Of a stretch of 64,000 nucleotides of DNA, positions 16,329 through 26,005 are shown piece after piece. The notes beneath the pieces are model-generated. The model saw nothing but the letters and a program-made list of their open reading frames with translations, did no database searches and was not told the origin of the DNA. The stretch spans positions 496,001 through 560,000 of the forward strand of contig NZ_JAFBIL020000002.1 in the NCBI RefSeq assembly GCF_016809835.1, in the 5' to 3' direction. Origin of the DNA: Massilia soli (GTDB taxonomy: Bacteria > Pseudomonadota > Gammaproteobacteria > Burkholderiales > Burkholderiaceae_D). A program made the translations under genes and the position numbers. The first letter of the stretch is position 1; each line of letters opens with the position of its first letter.

Positions 16329-17078
16329 TTATTGGGTGCGCTTGATGTTGAAGGGCGAGAAGCCTTGGCAAGTCGGCATCAGTTCGATGCTGTTGACGTT
16401 GACGTGCGGCGGCAGGGTCGCGATCCAGTAGGCGGTGTCGGCGATGTCCTTGGCGGTGAGCGGGGTCGTGCCTTCGTAGACCTTGGCCGCGGCGGCGTCG
16501 TCGCCCTTGAAGCGCACGTTCGAGAACTCGGTGCCCCCGCATAGCCCCGGCGCCAGGTTGGTCGCGCGTACGCCGGTGCCGACCAGGTCGGCACGCAGGT
16601 TCAGCGTGAATTGTTCGACGAAGGCCTTGGTTGCACCGTAGACGTTGCCGCCCGGGTAAGGGTAGTGGCCTGCCACCGAGCCGAGGTTGATGACCAGGCC
16701 GCTGCCGCGCTCGACCATCGCCGGCAGCACCGCGCGCGTCAGCCGGACCAGGCCGGTGCAGTTGGTGCCGATCATGGTTTCCCAGTCTTCCAGCGGCGCT
16801 TCGTGCGCCGGCTTGGTGCCCAGCGCGAGGCCGGCATTGTTGATCAACACGTCGATCTGCCGCCACGATTGCGGCAGCAGCGCCAGCGCGTTGGCGATCG
16901 AGGCCGGGTCCGTGACGTCGAGCGCGATCGGCAGGGCGTTTTCGCCCAGCTCGGCTGCCAGCGCTTCGAGCCGGTCAGTGCGACGCGCGCTGATGACGAC
17001 CTGATGGCCATTTTTAACGAAGGTTCGCGCCATTTCTGCGCCGAAACCTGCCGAGGCGCCGGTGATAAATACGATCAT
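16329..17078 (-). CDS. ydfG: YdfG-type short-chain dehydrogenase (NADP-dependent 3-hydroxy acid dehydrogenase)
   Basis: A 249-residue SDR enzyme. The cofactor loop is TGASAGFG (residues 6-13), NNAG is at about 86, the active-site serine lies in INLGSVAG and the Y-x3-K pair in YGATK. The C-terminal part APGLCGGTEFSNVRFKGDDAAAAKVYEG...WIATLPPHVNVNSIELMPTCQ is diagnostic of YdfG, which oxidises L-serine/L-allo-threonine type 3-hydroxy acids and reduces malonic semialdehyde with NADP(H). It is a single gene divergent from glyA, with the 35-bp palindrome just after its stop. Confidence 0.88.
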   Translation of the reverse strand: MIVFITGASAGFGAEMARTFVKNGHQVVISARRTDRLEALAAELGENALPIALDVTDPASIANALALLPQSWRQIDVLINNAGLALGTKPAHEAPLEDWETMIGTNCTGLVRLTRAVLPAMVERGSGLVINLGSVAGHYPYPGGNVYGATKAFVEQFTLNLRADLVGTGVRATNLAPGLCGGTEFSNVRFKGDDAAAAKVYEGTTPLTAKDIADTAYWIATLPPHVNVNSIELMPTCQGFSPFNIKRTQ

Positions 17079-17166
17079 GTCATTGTCCTGGAGTGGGATG
17101 GGCTTTCCAGATTGTAGCCGAACTGGCTATATAAGCTGGAAACCCTCTTGTTTGCTTGGCCATTCC

Positions 17167-17195
17167 TTGCCCTAATCATTGACTTAACTTACAAT
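17167..17195 (+). promoter_or_regulatory. Sigma-70 promoter candidate for the glyA leader
   Basis: TTGCCC (17167-17172) and TACAAT (17190-17195) are spaced by 17 bases. Transcription would start near 17202, a few bases before the ZTP aptamer at 17211, which supports the assignment. Confidence 0.55.
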
Positions 17196-17210
17196 TTGGC
17201 CTCCATTTCG

Positions 17211-17312
17211 TCTCACATGACTGGCGAAAAGCCGCGGCATAACGTGCCTGTCGGCGAAAGGTGGACATCCACCGGGGAATGTGAGATTTCAAACGCCGTT
17301 CGCCTGGGCAGC
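17211..17312 (+). ncRNA. ZTP (ZMP) riboswitch, pfl motif, upstream of glyA
   Basis: The closing helix TCTCACA (17211-17217) pairs with TGTGAGA (17280-17286). Inside it are the conserved ATGACTGGCG (17217-17226) and the helix GGTGGA/TCCACC with CCGGGGAA (17260-17279). After a short linker comes the hallmark pseudoknot hairpin GCCGTTCGCCTGGGCA (17295-17310). This is the pfl/ZTP aptamer, which senses the purine intermediate ZMP/ZTP when 10-formyl-THF is low and typically turns on one-carbon genes. It lies about 105 bases before the glyA ATG. I do not see a strong terminator between, so control of translation or a weak terminator is possible. Confidence 0.85.
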
Positions 17313-17416
17313 CCGCGATGGAAGCGCACGACGAGGCTGTCCGCCGTCTTTTCCGGCCCCTCATTCGATCCACAATCAGCCAGGTGCAGCGCACCGTTAT
17401 CGATTGGAGTTTTTTC

Positions 17417-18664
17417 ATGTTTGCTAAAGATCACACGCTTGCCAATGTCGACCCGGATTTGTGGGCCGCTATTCAGAAGGAAAACACCCGCCAGCAGGAT
17501 CACATCGAACTGATCGCGTCCGAGAACTACACGTCGCCAGCCGTGATGGAAGCCCAGGGTTCGCAGCTGACCAACAAGTACGCTGAAGGTTATCCAGGCA
17601 AGCGTTACTACGGCGGCTGCGAGTACGTCGACATCGCCGAACAACTGGCGATCGACCGCGTCAAGCAGCTGTTCGGCGCCGAAGCGGCCAACGTGCAGGC
17701 GAACTCCGGTTCGCAGGCCAACCAGGGCGTGTTCTTCGCCATGCTCAAGCCGGGCGACACCATCATGGGCATGTCGCTGGCCGAAGGCGGCCACCTGACC
17801 CACGGCATGGCGCTGAACATGTCGGGCAAGTGGTTCAACGTGGTGTCGTACGGCCTGACCGAACAGGAAGACATCGATTACGACGCAATGGAGCGCCTGG
17901 CGCACGAGCACAAGCCGAAGATGATCATCGCGGGCGCCTCGGCGTTTTCGCTGAAGATCGATTTCGAGCGCTTCGCCAAAGTCGCCAAGGCGGTCGGCGC
18001 ATACTTCATGGTCGACATGGCGCACTACGCCGGCCTGATCGCGGCCGGCCTGTATCCGAACCCGGTTCCTCACGCCGACTTCGTCACGTCGACCACGCAC
18101 AAGTCGCTGCGCGGCCCGCGCGGCGGCATCATCCTGATGAAGGCCGAGCACGAGAAGGCGATCAATTCGGCGATCTTCCCTGGCATCCAGGGCGGCCCGC
18201 TGATGCACGTCATCGCCGGCAAGGCAGTGGCGTTCAAAGAGGCGCTGAGCCCGGACTTCGTCGAATACCAGAAGCAGGTTGTGAAGAACGCCGACGCGCT
18301 GGCAAAGGCGCTGATCGCGCGCGGCCTGCGTATCGTTTCCGGCCGCACCGAGTCGCACGTGATGCTGGTTGACCTGCGCGCCAAAGGCCTGACCGGCAAG
18401 GAAGCCGAAGCCCTGCTCGGCGCCGCGCACATGACCTGCAACAAGAACGGTATCCCGAACGATCCGCAGAAGCCATTCGTCACCTCGGGCATCCGCCTGG
18501 GCAGCCCTGCGTTCACCACGCGCGGCTTCAAGGAAGACGATGCGACCATCGTCGGCAACCTGATCGCCGACATCCTCGACAACCCGAACGACGCCGCGGT
18601 CACCGAGCGCGTCAAGCAGGAAGTCAAGAAACTGACCGACAAGTATCCGGTCTACGCGTCGTAA
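17417..18664 (+). CDS. glyA: Serine hydroxymethyltransferase
   Basis: A 415-residue PLP enzyme converting serine and tetrahydrofolate to glycine and 5,10-methylene-THF. The N-terminus contains [24 protein letters not shown], the PLP lysine is in [14 protein letters not shown] (about residue 230), and the C-terminus has [15 protein letters not shown]. The ATG at 17417 has a GGAG site (17407-17410) at 6 bases; upstream in-frame codons lie in the riboswitch leader and are not part of the protein. Regulation by the ZTP riboswitch at 17211-17312 fits its role in one-carbon supply. It is followed by nrdR. Confidence 0.97.
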   Translation: MFAKDHTLANVDPDLWAAIQKENTRQQDHIELIASENYTSPAVMEAQGSQLTNKYAEGYPGKRYYGGCEYVDIAEQLAIDRVKQLFGAEAANVQANSGSQANQGVFFAMLKPGDTIMGMSLAEGGHLTHGMALNMSGKWFNVVSYGLTEQEDIDYDAMERLAHEHKPKMIIAGASAFSLKIDFERFAKVAKAVGAYFMVDMAHYAGLIAAGLYPNPVPHADFVTSTTHKSLRGPRGGIILMKAEHEKAINSAIFPGIQGGPLMHVIAGKAVAFKEALSPDFVEYQKQVVKNADALAKALIARGLRIVSGRTESHVMLVDLRAKGLTGKEAEALLGAAHMTCNKNGIPNDPQKPFVTSGIRLGSPAFTTRGFKEDDATIVGNLIADILDNPNDAAVTERVKQEVKKLTDKYPVYAS

Positions 18665-18676
18665 TCGCTGTACCAG

Positions 18677-18702
18677 CCGGGCCTTCGATGCCGAAGGCCC
18701 GG
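18677..18702 (+). terminator. Hairpin after glyA, possible attenuator or weak terminator
   Basis: An 11-bp stem (18677-18687 with 18692-18702) and 4-base loop lie between glyA and nrdR. There is no T-run after it, so it may be a processing or stabilising hairpin rather than a full terminator. Confidence 0.4.
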
Positions 18703-18732
18703 ATCTAAATTGAGTAGTCCACGGCGGCCCCC

Positions 18733-19200
18733 ATGAAATGTCCGTTCTGTCAGCATGAAGACACCCAGGTCCTCGATACGCGTGTATCGGAGGAGGCCGA
18801 CGCCATCCGCCGGCGCCGGAAATGCGGCAAATGCGATAAACGATTTACCACGTATGAGCGGATCGAATTGTCGATGCCGATCATCGTCAAGAAAAACGGC
18901 AGCCGTACCGAATTCTCGTCGGCCAAGCTGCGCGGCAGCCTGATGCTGGCGCTGCGCAAGCGCCCGGTATCGGCGGAAGCCATCGACACCGCCGTCGCCA
19001 CCATCGAAGAAAAGCTGCTCACCAGCGGCCGCCGCGAAGTCGACACCGTCTACGTCGGCGAACTGGTCATGCAGGAGCTCAAGCGCCTCGACAAGATCGC
19101 CTACATCCGCTTCGCATCGGTCTACAAAAACTTCGAAGACCTGGCCGAGTTCCAGGAAGCCATTGCCGAAGTCGGCCACGAACGCAAACCCCGCAAGTAG
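18733..19200 (+). CDS. nrdR: Transcriptional repressor NrdR
   Basis: A 155-residue regulator of ribonucleotide reductase genes. The zinc ribbon is made of C3, C6, C31 and C34 (MKCPFC and RKCGKC), followed by an ATP-cone domain from about residue 47 ([22 protein letters not shown]) that senses ATP/dATP. NrdR binds paired NrdR boxes upstream of nrd genes. It lies 68 bases downstream of glyA, a common pairing in betaproteobacteria. Confidence 0.96.
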   Translation: MKCPFCQHEDTQVLDTRVSEEADAIRRRRKCGKCDKRFTTYERIELSMPIIVKKNGSRTEFSSAKLRGSLMLALRKRPVSAEAIDTAVATIEEKLLTSGRREVDTVYVGELVMQELKRLDKIAYIRFASVYKNFEDLAEFQEAIAEVGHERKPRK

Positions 19201-19288
19201 TTCCCCCGCATTGCCCCTGCACAGTTGAGGTAACTCAGGCGTGAGTTGACGCCGCCTGATAACTTGGGCCTTCGATACGGAGGCGCCG

Positions 19289-19852
19289 GTGCATTCACGT
19301 TACGTCAGCGGCTTTACGCTCATTGAAGTGCTGGTGGCCGTGTTCGTGCTGGCCGTAGGCGTGATGGGCGCGCTGGCGGCGCAAACCGTCGCCCTGCGCA
19401 CGCGCCACGAATCGGCGCTGATGTCGCATGGCGTGCAGCTGGCCACGTCGTTCGCCGACCGCATGCGCGCCAACAGCGCGCAGATGCGCGTACCCGACGC
19501 CGTCAATCCATACCTGCGCATCGACTACGACGCGGCCAGTGACGGCGCGCCTGATGCGCCGGCGCAGCCTTGCCAGTACCGCGCGCCATGCGACAGCGCC
19601 GCCATGGCGTCGTTCGACACCTACGAGCTGCAGCGCGAATTGCACGCCGCGTTTCCCGCGCCGCGCCTGCTGGTGTGCCGTGACGCCGTAATGTGGAGCG
19701 AGGCTGAGGACAGCCTGTCATGGGACTGCACCGGCGGCGCCGCCGACCCGGTCGTCATCAAGCTAGGCTGGCGCCTTCGGCCGTCAGGCGAGGGTGCCGA
19801 GGCGGCCCATGTCCCCATCGTCGCCATTCTCGTATCGGGAGACCCGGCATGA
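19289..19852 (+). CDS. pilV: Type IV pilus minor pilin PilV
   Basis: A 187-residue minor pilin. The type III prepilin signal is short and followed by the hydrophobic helix: SGFTLIEVLVAVFVLAVGVMGALAAQ, with processing by PilD after the glycine and Glu at +5. A GTG start at 19289 is used with a GGAG site 6 bases upstream. Four cysteines in the mature domain probably form disulfides. It is the first gene of a minor-pilin operon and its stop overlaps pilW (ATGA). Confidence 0.88.
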   Translation: MHSRYVSGFTLIEVLVAVFVLAVGVMGALAAQTVALRTRHESALMSHGVQLATSFADRMRANSAQMRVPDAVNPYLRIDYDAASDGAPDAPAQPCQYRAPCDSAAMASFDTYELQRELHAAFPAPRLLVCRDAVMWSEAEDSLSWDCTGGAADPVVIKLGWRLRPSGEGAEAAHVPIVAILVSGDPA

Positions 19853-20790
19853 CATGCGCCCGCCAACGCGGCTTGTCGATGGCGGAGCTGATGGTCGCGG
19901 TCGCCGTCGGCTTGCTGGTGCTGCTGTTCGCCGGCGCCATGCTGGTCTCGGCCAACCGCGGCCACGCGGCGCAAGAGGAGTCCGCGCGGCTCGATGACAG
20001 CGGACGCTTCGCGCTCGAAGCGATCGCCCGCGCTGTTCGGCAGACGGCATACGTCAACTGGGACCGCGCCGACGCCGGCATTGCCGACGACCCCGCCGCG
20101 CCGGCGCGCATCGCCGGACTGGATAACCGGTCGCTGGTAAAGACCGCCGACTTCATTTCCGATCCGCGGCCGGATGTCGCCAATGGCAGCGATGTGCTCG
20201 CGCTGCGCTTCGCCGGCGCAGGGCCGGGGCCAGATGGCGATGGCAGCATGACCAGCTGCGCGGGGTTCGGCGTCAACGAGCTGGAAGATGGATGGAGCAT
20301 CTTCTATGTCGGCCGCAGCGCGAGCGGCGACGCTGAACTGCGCTGCAAGTATCGCGGCAGCGCGAGCTGGGGCGCGGACGCCATTGTTGGCGGCGTCGAT
20401 TCATTCCAGGTGCTGTATGGCCTCGATACCGATGTGCCGGAAGATGGCATCGCCAACCTGTTCGTCAACGCCAGCGTCGTCGCCGCGCTCGACGACGAGC
20501 TCGACCTCGACGGCGCCGACGAGGCCGAGCGCGAGCTTGACCTGCGCCGCAAAACCCACTGGAAGCGCGTCGCCAGCATCAAGGTCGGCCTGATCCTGCA
20601 CGGGCAAAAGCGCGTGCGGGTCAACGCGCAGCCGGTCACCTTCGACGTGTTCGGGCCAGTGTACGCCGACGCCCATGGCAGTGCCGACCCCGGCACACGC
20701 ATCAGCGAAAGCGATATGCCAGGCAGCCTGCGCGAGCGTGAGCGGCGCTTGTTCTCGTCAACCATCATGCTGCGTAATCCGCCCAAATGA
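19849..20790 (+). CDS. pilW: Type IV pilus minor pilin PilW
   Basis: A 313-residue protein starting at ATG 19849, which overlaps the pilV stop. The prepilin motif is RGLSMAELMVAVAVGLLVLLFAGAML, with LSMAE in place of the usual FTLIE. The long C-terminal domain is typical for PilW, a priming-complex minor pilin that helps initiate pilus assembly and display PilY1. The frame is open upstream of this ATG but that part lies inside pilV. Confidence 0.88.
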   Translation: MTCARQRGLSMAELMVAVAVGLLVLLFAGAMLVSANRGHAAQEESARLDDSGRFALEAIARAVRQTAYVNWDRADAGIADDPAAPARIAGLDNRSLVKTADFISDPRPDVANGSDVLALRFAGAGPGPDGDGSMTSCAGFGVNELEDGWSIFYVGRSASGDAELRCKYRGSASWGADAIVGGVDSFQVLYGLDTDVPEDGIANLFVNASVVAALDDELDLDGADEAERELDLRRKTHWKRVASIKVGLILHGQKRVRVNAQPVTFDVFGPVYADAHGSADPGTRISESDMPGSLRERERRLFSSTIMLRNPPK

Positions 20791-21413
20791 TCGCGCCAAC
20801 GGTCTTTGCCCGCCAGGCGCGCGCCGGCGGCGCCGCACTGGTCACCGTGATGTTCGTCCTCATCGCGGTGCTGATCGTCGCGGTATCGGCGGCGACGGCG
20901 GCTTTGAACGCCGAGAAATCGGCGCGCAACGAACGTGACCGGCACATCGCCCTTCAAGCGGCGGAAGCGGCGCTGGCCGACGCCGAGCGCGATATCGCGG
21001 CGCTTGATCCCGCCTCTGCGCGCGCCGCGATGTTCGCGCCCGGCAGCGTGCTTGGATTCGTCGACGGCTGCGGCCAACGCGCGGATGATCCGAGCCTGGG
21101 CTTGTGCAGCCGGGTGGAGGCGCCTGGCGTACCTGCATGGATCGGCGCGGCGCTGGCGGACGGTGGCGATGGCGTCCCGTACGGCAGCTTCACCGGAGCG
21201 CTCATGCCCACGGGAGCAGGAACGCTGCCGGCGCGCCCGCCACAGTACATCATCGAACTGATGCCGTTTCCGCGCGCAGGCGAAGACGCCAGCGAGCCCG
21301 TGACTAACTTCTATCGGGTCACGGCCATCGGATTCGGCTCGCGCGATGCGACCAGGGTCGTACTGCAGTCGTTCTATCGCAAGCCCACGCCATCGGCGGG
21401 AGCGGCGCCATGA
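20787..21413 (+). CDS. pilX: Type IV pilus assembly protein PilX
   Basis: A 208-residue minor pilin. Its N-terminus (RAGGAALVTVMFVLIAVLIVAVSAATAAL) is the PilX type, where the helix lacks the canonical Glu at +5, followed by the conserved ERDRHIALQAAEAALADAERDI segment. PilX joins PilV, PilW, PilE and PilY1 in the pilus-tip/priming complex. It overlaps pilW and pilY1 by four bases each (ATGA). Confidence 0.85.
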   Translation: MIAPTVFARQARAGGAALVTVMFVLIAVLIVAVSAATAALNAEKSARNERDRHIALQAAEAALADAERDIAALDPASARAAMFAPGSVLGFVDGCGQRADDPSLGLCSRVEAPGVPAWIGAALADGGDGVPYGSFTGALMPTGAGTLPARPPQYIIELMPFPRAGEDASEPVTNFYRVTAIGFGSRDATRVVLQSFYRKPTPSAGAAP

Positions 21414-24400
21414 AGGCCGCCTTGCTGGTCCTGGCATCCGCCTGCGCGCTTGCCGCCCAGGCAGCGCCCCCGCTACTGTCCATCCCAGGCGGCCAGCTCG
21501 GCCTTCCTGGGAGCCGCGTTGCGCCAAACCTGCTGCTGCACTTGTCGCTGACCGTCGCCGACACCGGCGCTGCGTATCGGGACGCGTACCGCGGGTCGAT
21601 CGAATACCCTGGCTACTTCAATCCGCGCCTGTGCTACGCCTATCCCTACAAGACCAAGGCCGGCGCGCAGCAGCCCGACCTTGGCGATAACAGCGGATAC
21701 TTCTCGCCCGTCAAGCGCGCCGACCCGACGCGCCAGTGCGGCGGCGATTCCTTCAGCGGCAACCTGCTGAACTGGGCAAGCATGTCGCGCCTTGACCTGC
21801 TTCGCCTCGCGCTGACGGGAGGCGATCGGGTGATCGACAACAAGGACCTGACGGTGCTGCAGCGCGCATGGCTGCCCGAGAAGGTCGAGAACTTCCCGCC
21901 CAGGCCGATCGGCGCGGCGGACGCGGTAACGCCATTCGGCGCTGCCATGGTCTATGTCGCCTCGTGCCGCAATCGGCTGCTGTTCAGCGAATCGCCGGCC
22001 GAACCAGATTGCGGCGCGCCGCCGCCCCGTGAGTTCAACGCCCGTGTCAAGGTCTGCGACAAGGCCGACACCGAACTGCGTCCGCAACTCTGCGTCGCTT
22101 ACGCAGGCGGCAACAAGCCCCAGGGCGCCGTCCAGGCGAACGCTGACCTGATGCAAATGGGTGCGATGGGCTACCTGTCCGAGCTGGCCGCTGACGACCC
22201 GAATTTCTACGGCGGCGTGCTGCGTGCGCCGCTCAAGTTGATCGGCCACCTTAAGGCCGGACCGCTTCGTCCCGAATGGAACCTTGCCACCGGCGTGCTT
22301 GAAGCGGACCCGGACAAGGCGGGCGGCGCCGCCAGTGGCCTGATCAACTTCATCAACCTGTCCGGAAGGCGCGGCGTCTACAAAGCTGCCGATCCGGGCG
22401 CGGAGCTATTCTACGAAGGATTGCGCTACCTGCAGGGACGCCAGCCCAGCACCGGCAGCGGCGACGCGGCGTCGGACGACGGGCTTGCCGTGTGGAGCAC
22501 GCGCAATGACCCGTCCTCGCAAAGCTGCCAGCGCTCGACCGCGGCGGTGATCGGCCACTCCAGCTTTGTGCGCGACCGCTACCTGCCTGGGAATACCCGC
22601 GCCTTGCTTGGCGATGCCGTACGTGCCGCTGATGGTTTCAGCGGTACGTTCGACGCCATGCAGGCGACGCGGCGGATCGGCGCGCTGGAGGGCGGTGACC
22701 TGGCGAACCTGGACACGCAGGCCGATGGTCCCGGCGGCGAGGGCAGTTACCTGCTCGCGGGGGCCGCATACTGGGCGCATACCAATGCCTTCAGGGGCGA
22801 CTCGGATGCGCGGCTCGATACCTTGACCCTCGAGCTGGATGCCGCCCTTAGGCCACTTGCCAGCCCGCTGTACCTCGCAGCCAAGTACGGCGCGTTCCTT
22901 GACCGCAATGGCGACAAGAACCCTTTCATCACAACGGCTGGCGAGGCCGCGGACAGCGAGTGGCGTTTCGAGGGGCAGGCCGCTGCCGGCTATTTTTCCG
23001 CCGCCGATCCGCATGCCATCGGGCCTGCTGTGCGCGAGCTGTTCGCGGCTGCGCGTCAGCCCCGTGGCGAGGTGATGGGGAAGGCCGCCAGCTCGGGCAG
23101 CTATTTGATACAGGCAAGCTACGACCGGCAGCAGTCGAGCGGCACGCTGCGGCGCTACGAGATCGGCAGCCCGAAGCCGGTCTGGGACGCGGCGCGCGCC
23201 ATGTACGCACACGACAAGCGGAAAATCTACAGCGCGGCCGGCGACCCCGAGGGCCGCGCGACCACCATCGAGCTGACATGGACAAGCCTGACCGAGCCGC
23301 AGCGCGCACTGTTTGACCCTGCCGGCGATGGCCTGGGCGAAGCGCGTCTGAACTTCCTGCGCGGTGACAGAACCCGCGAGACGGGGCAGCCCGGCGGCGT
23401 GTTCCGCCGCCGCGCCAGCGCGCTGGGTGACATCGTCCACAGTGCGCCGGTGATCGTCAATGCGCCTTCCGTATCGGTGGTGGGGGCCCGGTACGCGCAG
23501 TTCCATGCAAGTGCCAGCAAGCGTCGCGGCGCCGTGTATGTGGGCGCGAACGACGGCATGCTCCATGCGTTTGACGTGGCGACGGGCGCCGAACTGTTCG
23601 CCTATGTTCCGCGTGCGCTCCTGCCGGATCTCGTCAAGCTAAGCGAACCAGGCTACATGCAGCGGCCTTACGTCGACGCCAGCCCCGGGGTCGGCGAGGC
23701 GCTGGTGGGAGGCACATGGCGCAGCATCCTGGCCTCCGGCATGGGAATGGGTGCGCGCGGCGTGTTTGCGCTGGATGTGACCGACCCTGCCAATTTCGCT
23801 TCGGGATCGGGCGCGCTGTGGGAATTTACCGAGCAGGATGATCCGGCGATCGGCCATGTGCGCGGCGCGCCGCTGATCGCCAAGCTGAAGGTCGCGGTGA
23901 AAGACCTTGTTCCCGAATACCGCTACTTTGCGGTCGTCGCCAGTGGCCTGAATAATTACACCGACGGCGATGGCGACAACGCGGCGCGCGGGGCCTTGTT
24001 TCTTCTCTCCCTCGATAAACCGGCATCCGAACGCTGGGAGCACGGCGTCAACTACTACAAGCTGGTGACGCCGCTGTCCGAGTCGAAGGTCGCAAATGCA
24101 CTGGCGCCGCCTGCATTCGCGCTGGCGCCTGATGGAAGTGTCCGATTCGCCTATGCGGGCGATTTACAGGGCAATCTGTGGCGCTTCGACTTTACCGGCA
24201 AGCCGCCCTGGTCCAAAGCGGTGGGGCCGGGCGCGCTCGGGGAGCCGTTGTTCGTGGCACGCGACGATGCCGGCAATCGCCAGCCGGTTACCCACGCGCC
24301 GCGCGTGGTGCATGCGCCCGGCGGTGGCTACCTTGTCCTTTTCGGTAGCGGACGGTTGCTGGAGAATGCCGATCTTGAAGCGGCAAGCCACGTCGGGCAG

Positions 24401-25006
24401 GCGTTCTATGCGATCCGCGACAGCGTTGCCAAGCCCGCCGTCCTGGTGGCCGGCAGGAGCGAACTCGCATCCCGGAGCGCTGGCGGAACAGGGCCTTACC
24501 TCATCAGCGGAGATGCCCTGCGCTTCGACGGCAGCGGTGCCAAAAAAGGCTGGTACCTCGATTTTCCTAACTGGCGTACCGAAGGCGAGCGCGCGGCCGG
24601 GACGGCGTTCCTGGCCTCGGGCGCGGTGATGTTCGACTCCGTGGCGCCTGGTGCAAGTGCGTGCGCCGACATGCTTACCAGGTCGTACGTCGTCGACGCG
24701 CTGACCGGCTTGGCCTACACCAGTGCGGGCGTGTCCGGGGCCGGGCAGGTCACCGGCGAGGTGATTGAGAACGCAGCCTCGCTGTCGCCGCCGCTGCTGT
24801 TCGACATGGGCATGGTTGCCGGGCAGCGCAGTGCGACAGGTGCGAGCGTTGCCACCCATACGGTGAATATCGTCCGGATGCGCGGAGAGGGCAGGGCGCC
24901 GCTGTCCAGGCCAATCACCGTCAAGACCAGGTCCGGGCGGCTTAGCTGGCGCGAGGTCGCCAACTGGCTGGAACTGCACCAGGCAGCGAAACGGGAGAAA
25001 AAATGA
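21410..25006 (+). CDS. pilY1: Type IV pilus tip adhesin/assembly protein PilY1
   Basis: A 1198-residue exported protein with a signal peptide ([18 protein letters not shown]). The C-terminal half is the PilY1 beta-propeller, with [18 protein letters not shown] at about residue 705 and the calcium-loop-like [22 protein letters not shown] at about 850. The N-terminal part is cysteine-bearing and shows no obvious von Willebrand A MIDAS motif (DxSxS), unlike the Pseudomonas protein. PilY1 acts at the pilus tip in adhesion, assembly and twitching. It overlaps pilX and pilE. Confidence 0.9.
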   Translation: MKAALLVLASACALAAQAAPPLLSIPGGQLGLPGSRVAPNLLLHLSLTVADTGAAYRDAYRGSIEYPGYFNPRLCYAYPYKTKAGAQQPDLGDNSGYFSPVKRADPTRQCGGDSFSGNLLNWASMSRLDLLRLALTGGDRVIDNKDLTVLQRAWLPEKVENFPPRPIGAADAVTPFGAAMVYVASCRNRLLFSESPAEPDCGAPPPREFNARVKVCDKADTELRPQLCVAYAGGNKPQGAVQANADLMQMGAMGYLSELAADDPNFYGGVLRAPLKLIGHLKAGPLRPEWNLATGVLEADPDKAGGAASGLINFINLSGRRGVYKAADPGAELFYEGLRYLQGRQPSTGSGDAASDDGLAVWSTRNDPSSQSCQRSTAAVIGHSSFVRDRYLPGNTRALLGDAVRAADGFSGTFDAMQATRRIGALEGGDLANLDTQADGPGGEGSYLLAGAAYWAHTNAFRGDSDARLDTLTLELDAALRPLASPLYLAAKYGAFLDRNGDKNPFITTAGEAADSEWRFEGQAAAGYFSAADPHAIGPAVRELFAAARQPRGEVMGKAASSGSYLIQASYDRQQSSGTLRRYEIGSPKPVWDAARAMYAHDKRKIYSAAGDPEGRATTIELTWTSLTEPQRALFDPAGDGLGEARLNFLRGDRTRETGQPGGVFRRRASALGDIVHSAPVIVNAPSVSVVGARYAQFHASASKRRGAVYVGANDGMLHAFDVATGAELFAYVPRALLPDLVKLSEPGYMQRPYVDASPGVGEALVGGTWRSILASGMGMGARGVFALDVTDPANFASGSGALWEFTEQDDPAIGHVRGAPLIAKLKVAVKDLVPEYRYFAVVASGLNNYTDGDGDNAARGALFLLSLDKPASERWEHGVNYYKLVTPLSESKVANALAPPAFALAPDGSVRFAYAGDLQGNLWRFDFTGKPPWSKAVGPGALGEPLFVARDDAGNRQPVTHAPRVVHAPGGGYLVLFGSGRLLENADLEAASHVGQAFYAIRDSVAKPAVLVAGRSELASRSAGGTGPYLISGDALRFDGSGAKKGWYLDFPNWRTEGERAAGTAFLASGAVMFDSVAPGASACADMLTRSYVVDALTGLAYTSAGVSGAGQVTGEVIENAASLSPPLLFDMGMVAGQRSATGASVATHTVNIVRMRGEGRAPLSRPITVKTRSGRLSWREVANWLELHQAAKREKK

Positions 25007-25452
25007 AGCGCAACGGCGGGTTCACGCTGGTGGAGATCATGATCGTGCTGGCGATCATCGGCATCCTCGCCTCGATCGCCTACCCGGGCTACGCCGGCTA
25101 CATCGCGCGCTCGCGGCGGATCGAAGGGCAGATGGCGCTGCTCGACATCATGCAGCAGCAGGAACGGTTTTACGCGCTTCACAACACGTATGTCGCGTTC
25201 TCGGCAGAATCCGACGACCCGGCAGCGCAGCGCTTCAAGTGGTGGTCGGGTGGCGAAGCATCCGCCAGCGCCTACGAACTGCGCGGCGAGGCTTGCCCGA
25301 ACCGGGACATCAGCGATTGCATCGAGGTGAAGGCGATTCCGGGCACCGGGCAGGTCGATGCAACGTTCCGCGACGCGCAATGCGGCACCCTGACACTGAA
25401 CAGCATTGGCAGGCGCGGGCCATCCGGCGGGTCGGTGCGATGCTGGCCATAA
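25003..25452 (+). CDS. pilE: Type IV pilin, minor pilin PilE
   Basis: A 149-residue pilin with the canonical prepilin leader and helix: [39 protein letters not shown], cleaved after the second glycine, with Glu at +5. The C-terminal domain contains cysteines suited to a D-loop disulfide ([12 protein letters not shown] and DAQCGTL). Its place at the end of pilVWXY1 marks it as the minor pilin PilE of this operon rather than the major pilin. It overlaps pilY1 (ATGA). Confidence 0.9.
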   Translation: MKRNGGFTLVEIMIVLAIIGILASIAYPGYAGYIARSRRIEGQMALLDIMQQQERFYALHNTYVAFSAESDDPAAQRFKWWSGGEASASAYELRGEACPNRDISDCIEVKAIPGTGQVDATFRDAQCGTLTLNSIGRRGPSGGSVRCWP

Positions 25453-25991
25453 GTCGACGGCGCGGGTTCTCGCTGGCGGAACTGATGGTGGTCATCGCGG
25501 TGGCGGCCATCGTGCTGGGAATCGCGGTAAGCGACCTGAGAGGCATGCTCCGTCACCAGCAGCTCAAGGCCGCGTTATCCGACCTGTTCGGGGCGATCGA
25601 CCTCACGCGGTCGCAGGCCATCACGCGCGGCGAGCGCGTCTTCCTGGTACCCGGGGACGATGGCTGGAGCAGCGGCTGGACCGTGTTCGTCGACCAGGAC
25701 GGCGACGGCATGCCGGGCGATGCCGACGAGCTGATCGCGGTCCACGGAGCGCTCGCGGAGGGAATTGTCGTCACGTCTGGCTTCACGAGTCCCCGCACCC
25801 CCGATTACATTGCCTATAATGGCGGTGGGCGCAGCTGCAGTCATGCCAGCAGCATGGCAGCGCGCTGGGGTACGCTGTCGCTGACGCTGGACGGGCAAAC
25901 GCGGCGTATCAAGATCAACATGCTTGGCCGTGCGCGCGCGTGCGACCCCGCCCGCGATGGCGCGAGTTGCACCGGCCCAGAGACACCATAA
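25440..25991 (+). CDS. fimT: FimT/GspH-type minor pseudopilin
   Basis: A 183-residue protein starting at ATG 25440, overlapping the end of pilE by 13 bases. The prepilin motif is [31 protein letters not shown]. The GspH/FimT domain follows, with the conserved [23 protein letters not shown] and [20 protein letters not shown], the latter resembling a calcium-binding loop. FimT in other bacteria takes part in DNA uptake by type IV pili, so a competence role is possible. Confidence 0.85.
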   Translation: MLAISRRRGFSLAELMVVIAVAAIVLGIAVSDLRGMLRHQQLKAALSDLFGAIDLTRSQAITRGERVFLVPGDDGWSSGWTVFVDQDGDGMPGDADELIAVHGALAEGIVVTSGFTSPRTPDYIAYNGGGRSCSHASSMAARWGTLSLTLDGQTRRIKINMLGRARACDPARDGASCTGPETP

Positions 25992-26005
25992 ACATAGCAG
26001 GCACT

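Noticed and set aside
16168-16866. Alternative minus-strand frame reading through the 35-bp palindrome
   Set aside because: Its composition is that of a shadow of the YdfG-like gene, and its C-terminus is simply the translated palindrome.
18677-18702. Strong terminator separating glyA from nrdR
   Set aside because: The hairpin has no T-run, so I list it only as a weak or processing hairpin.
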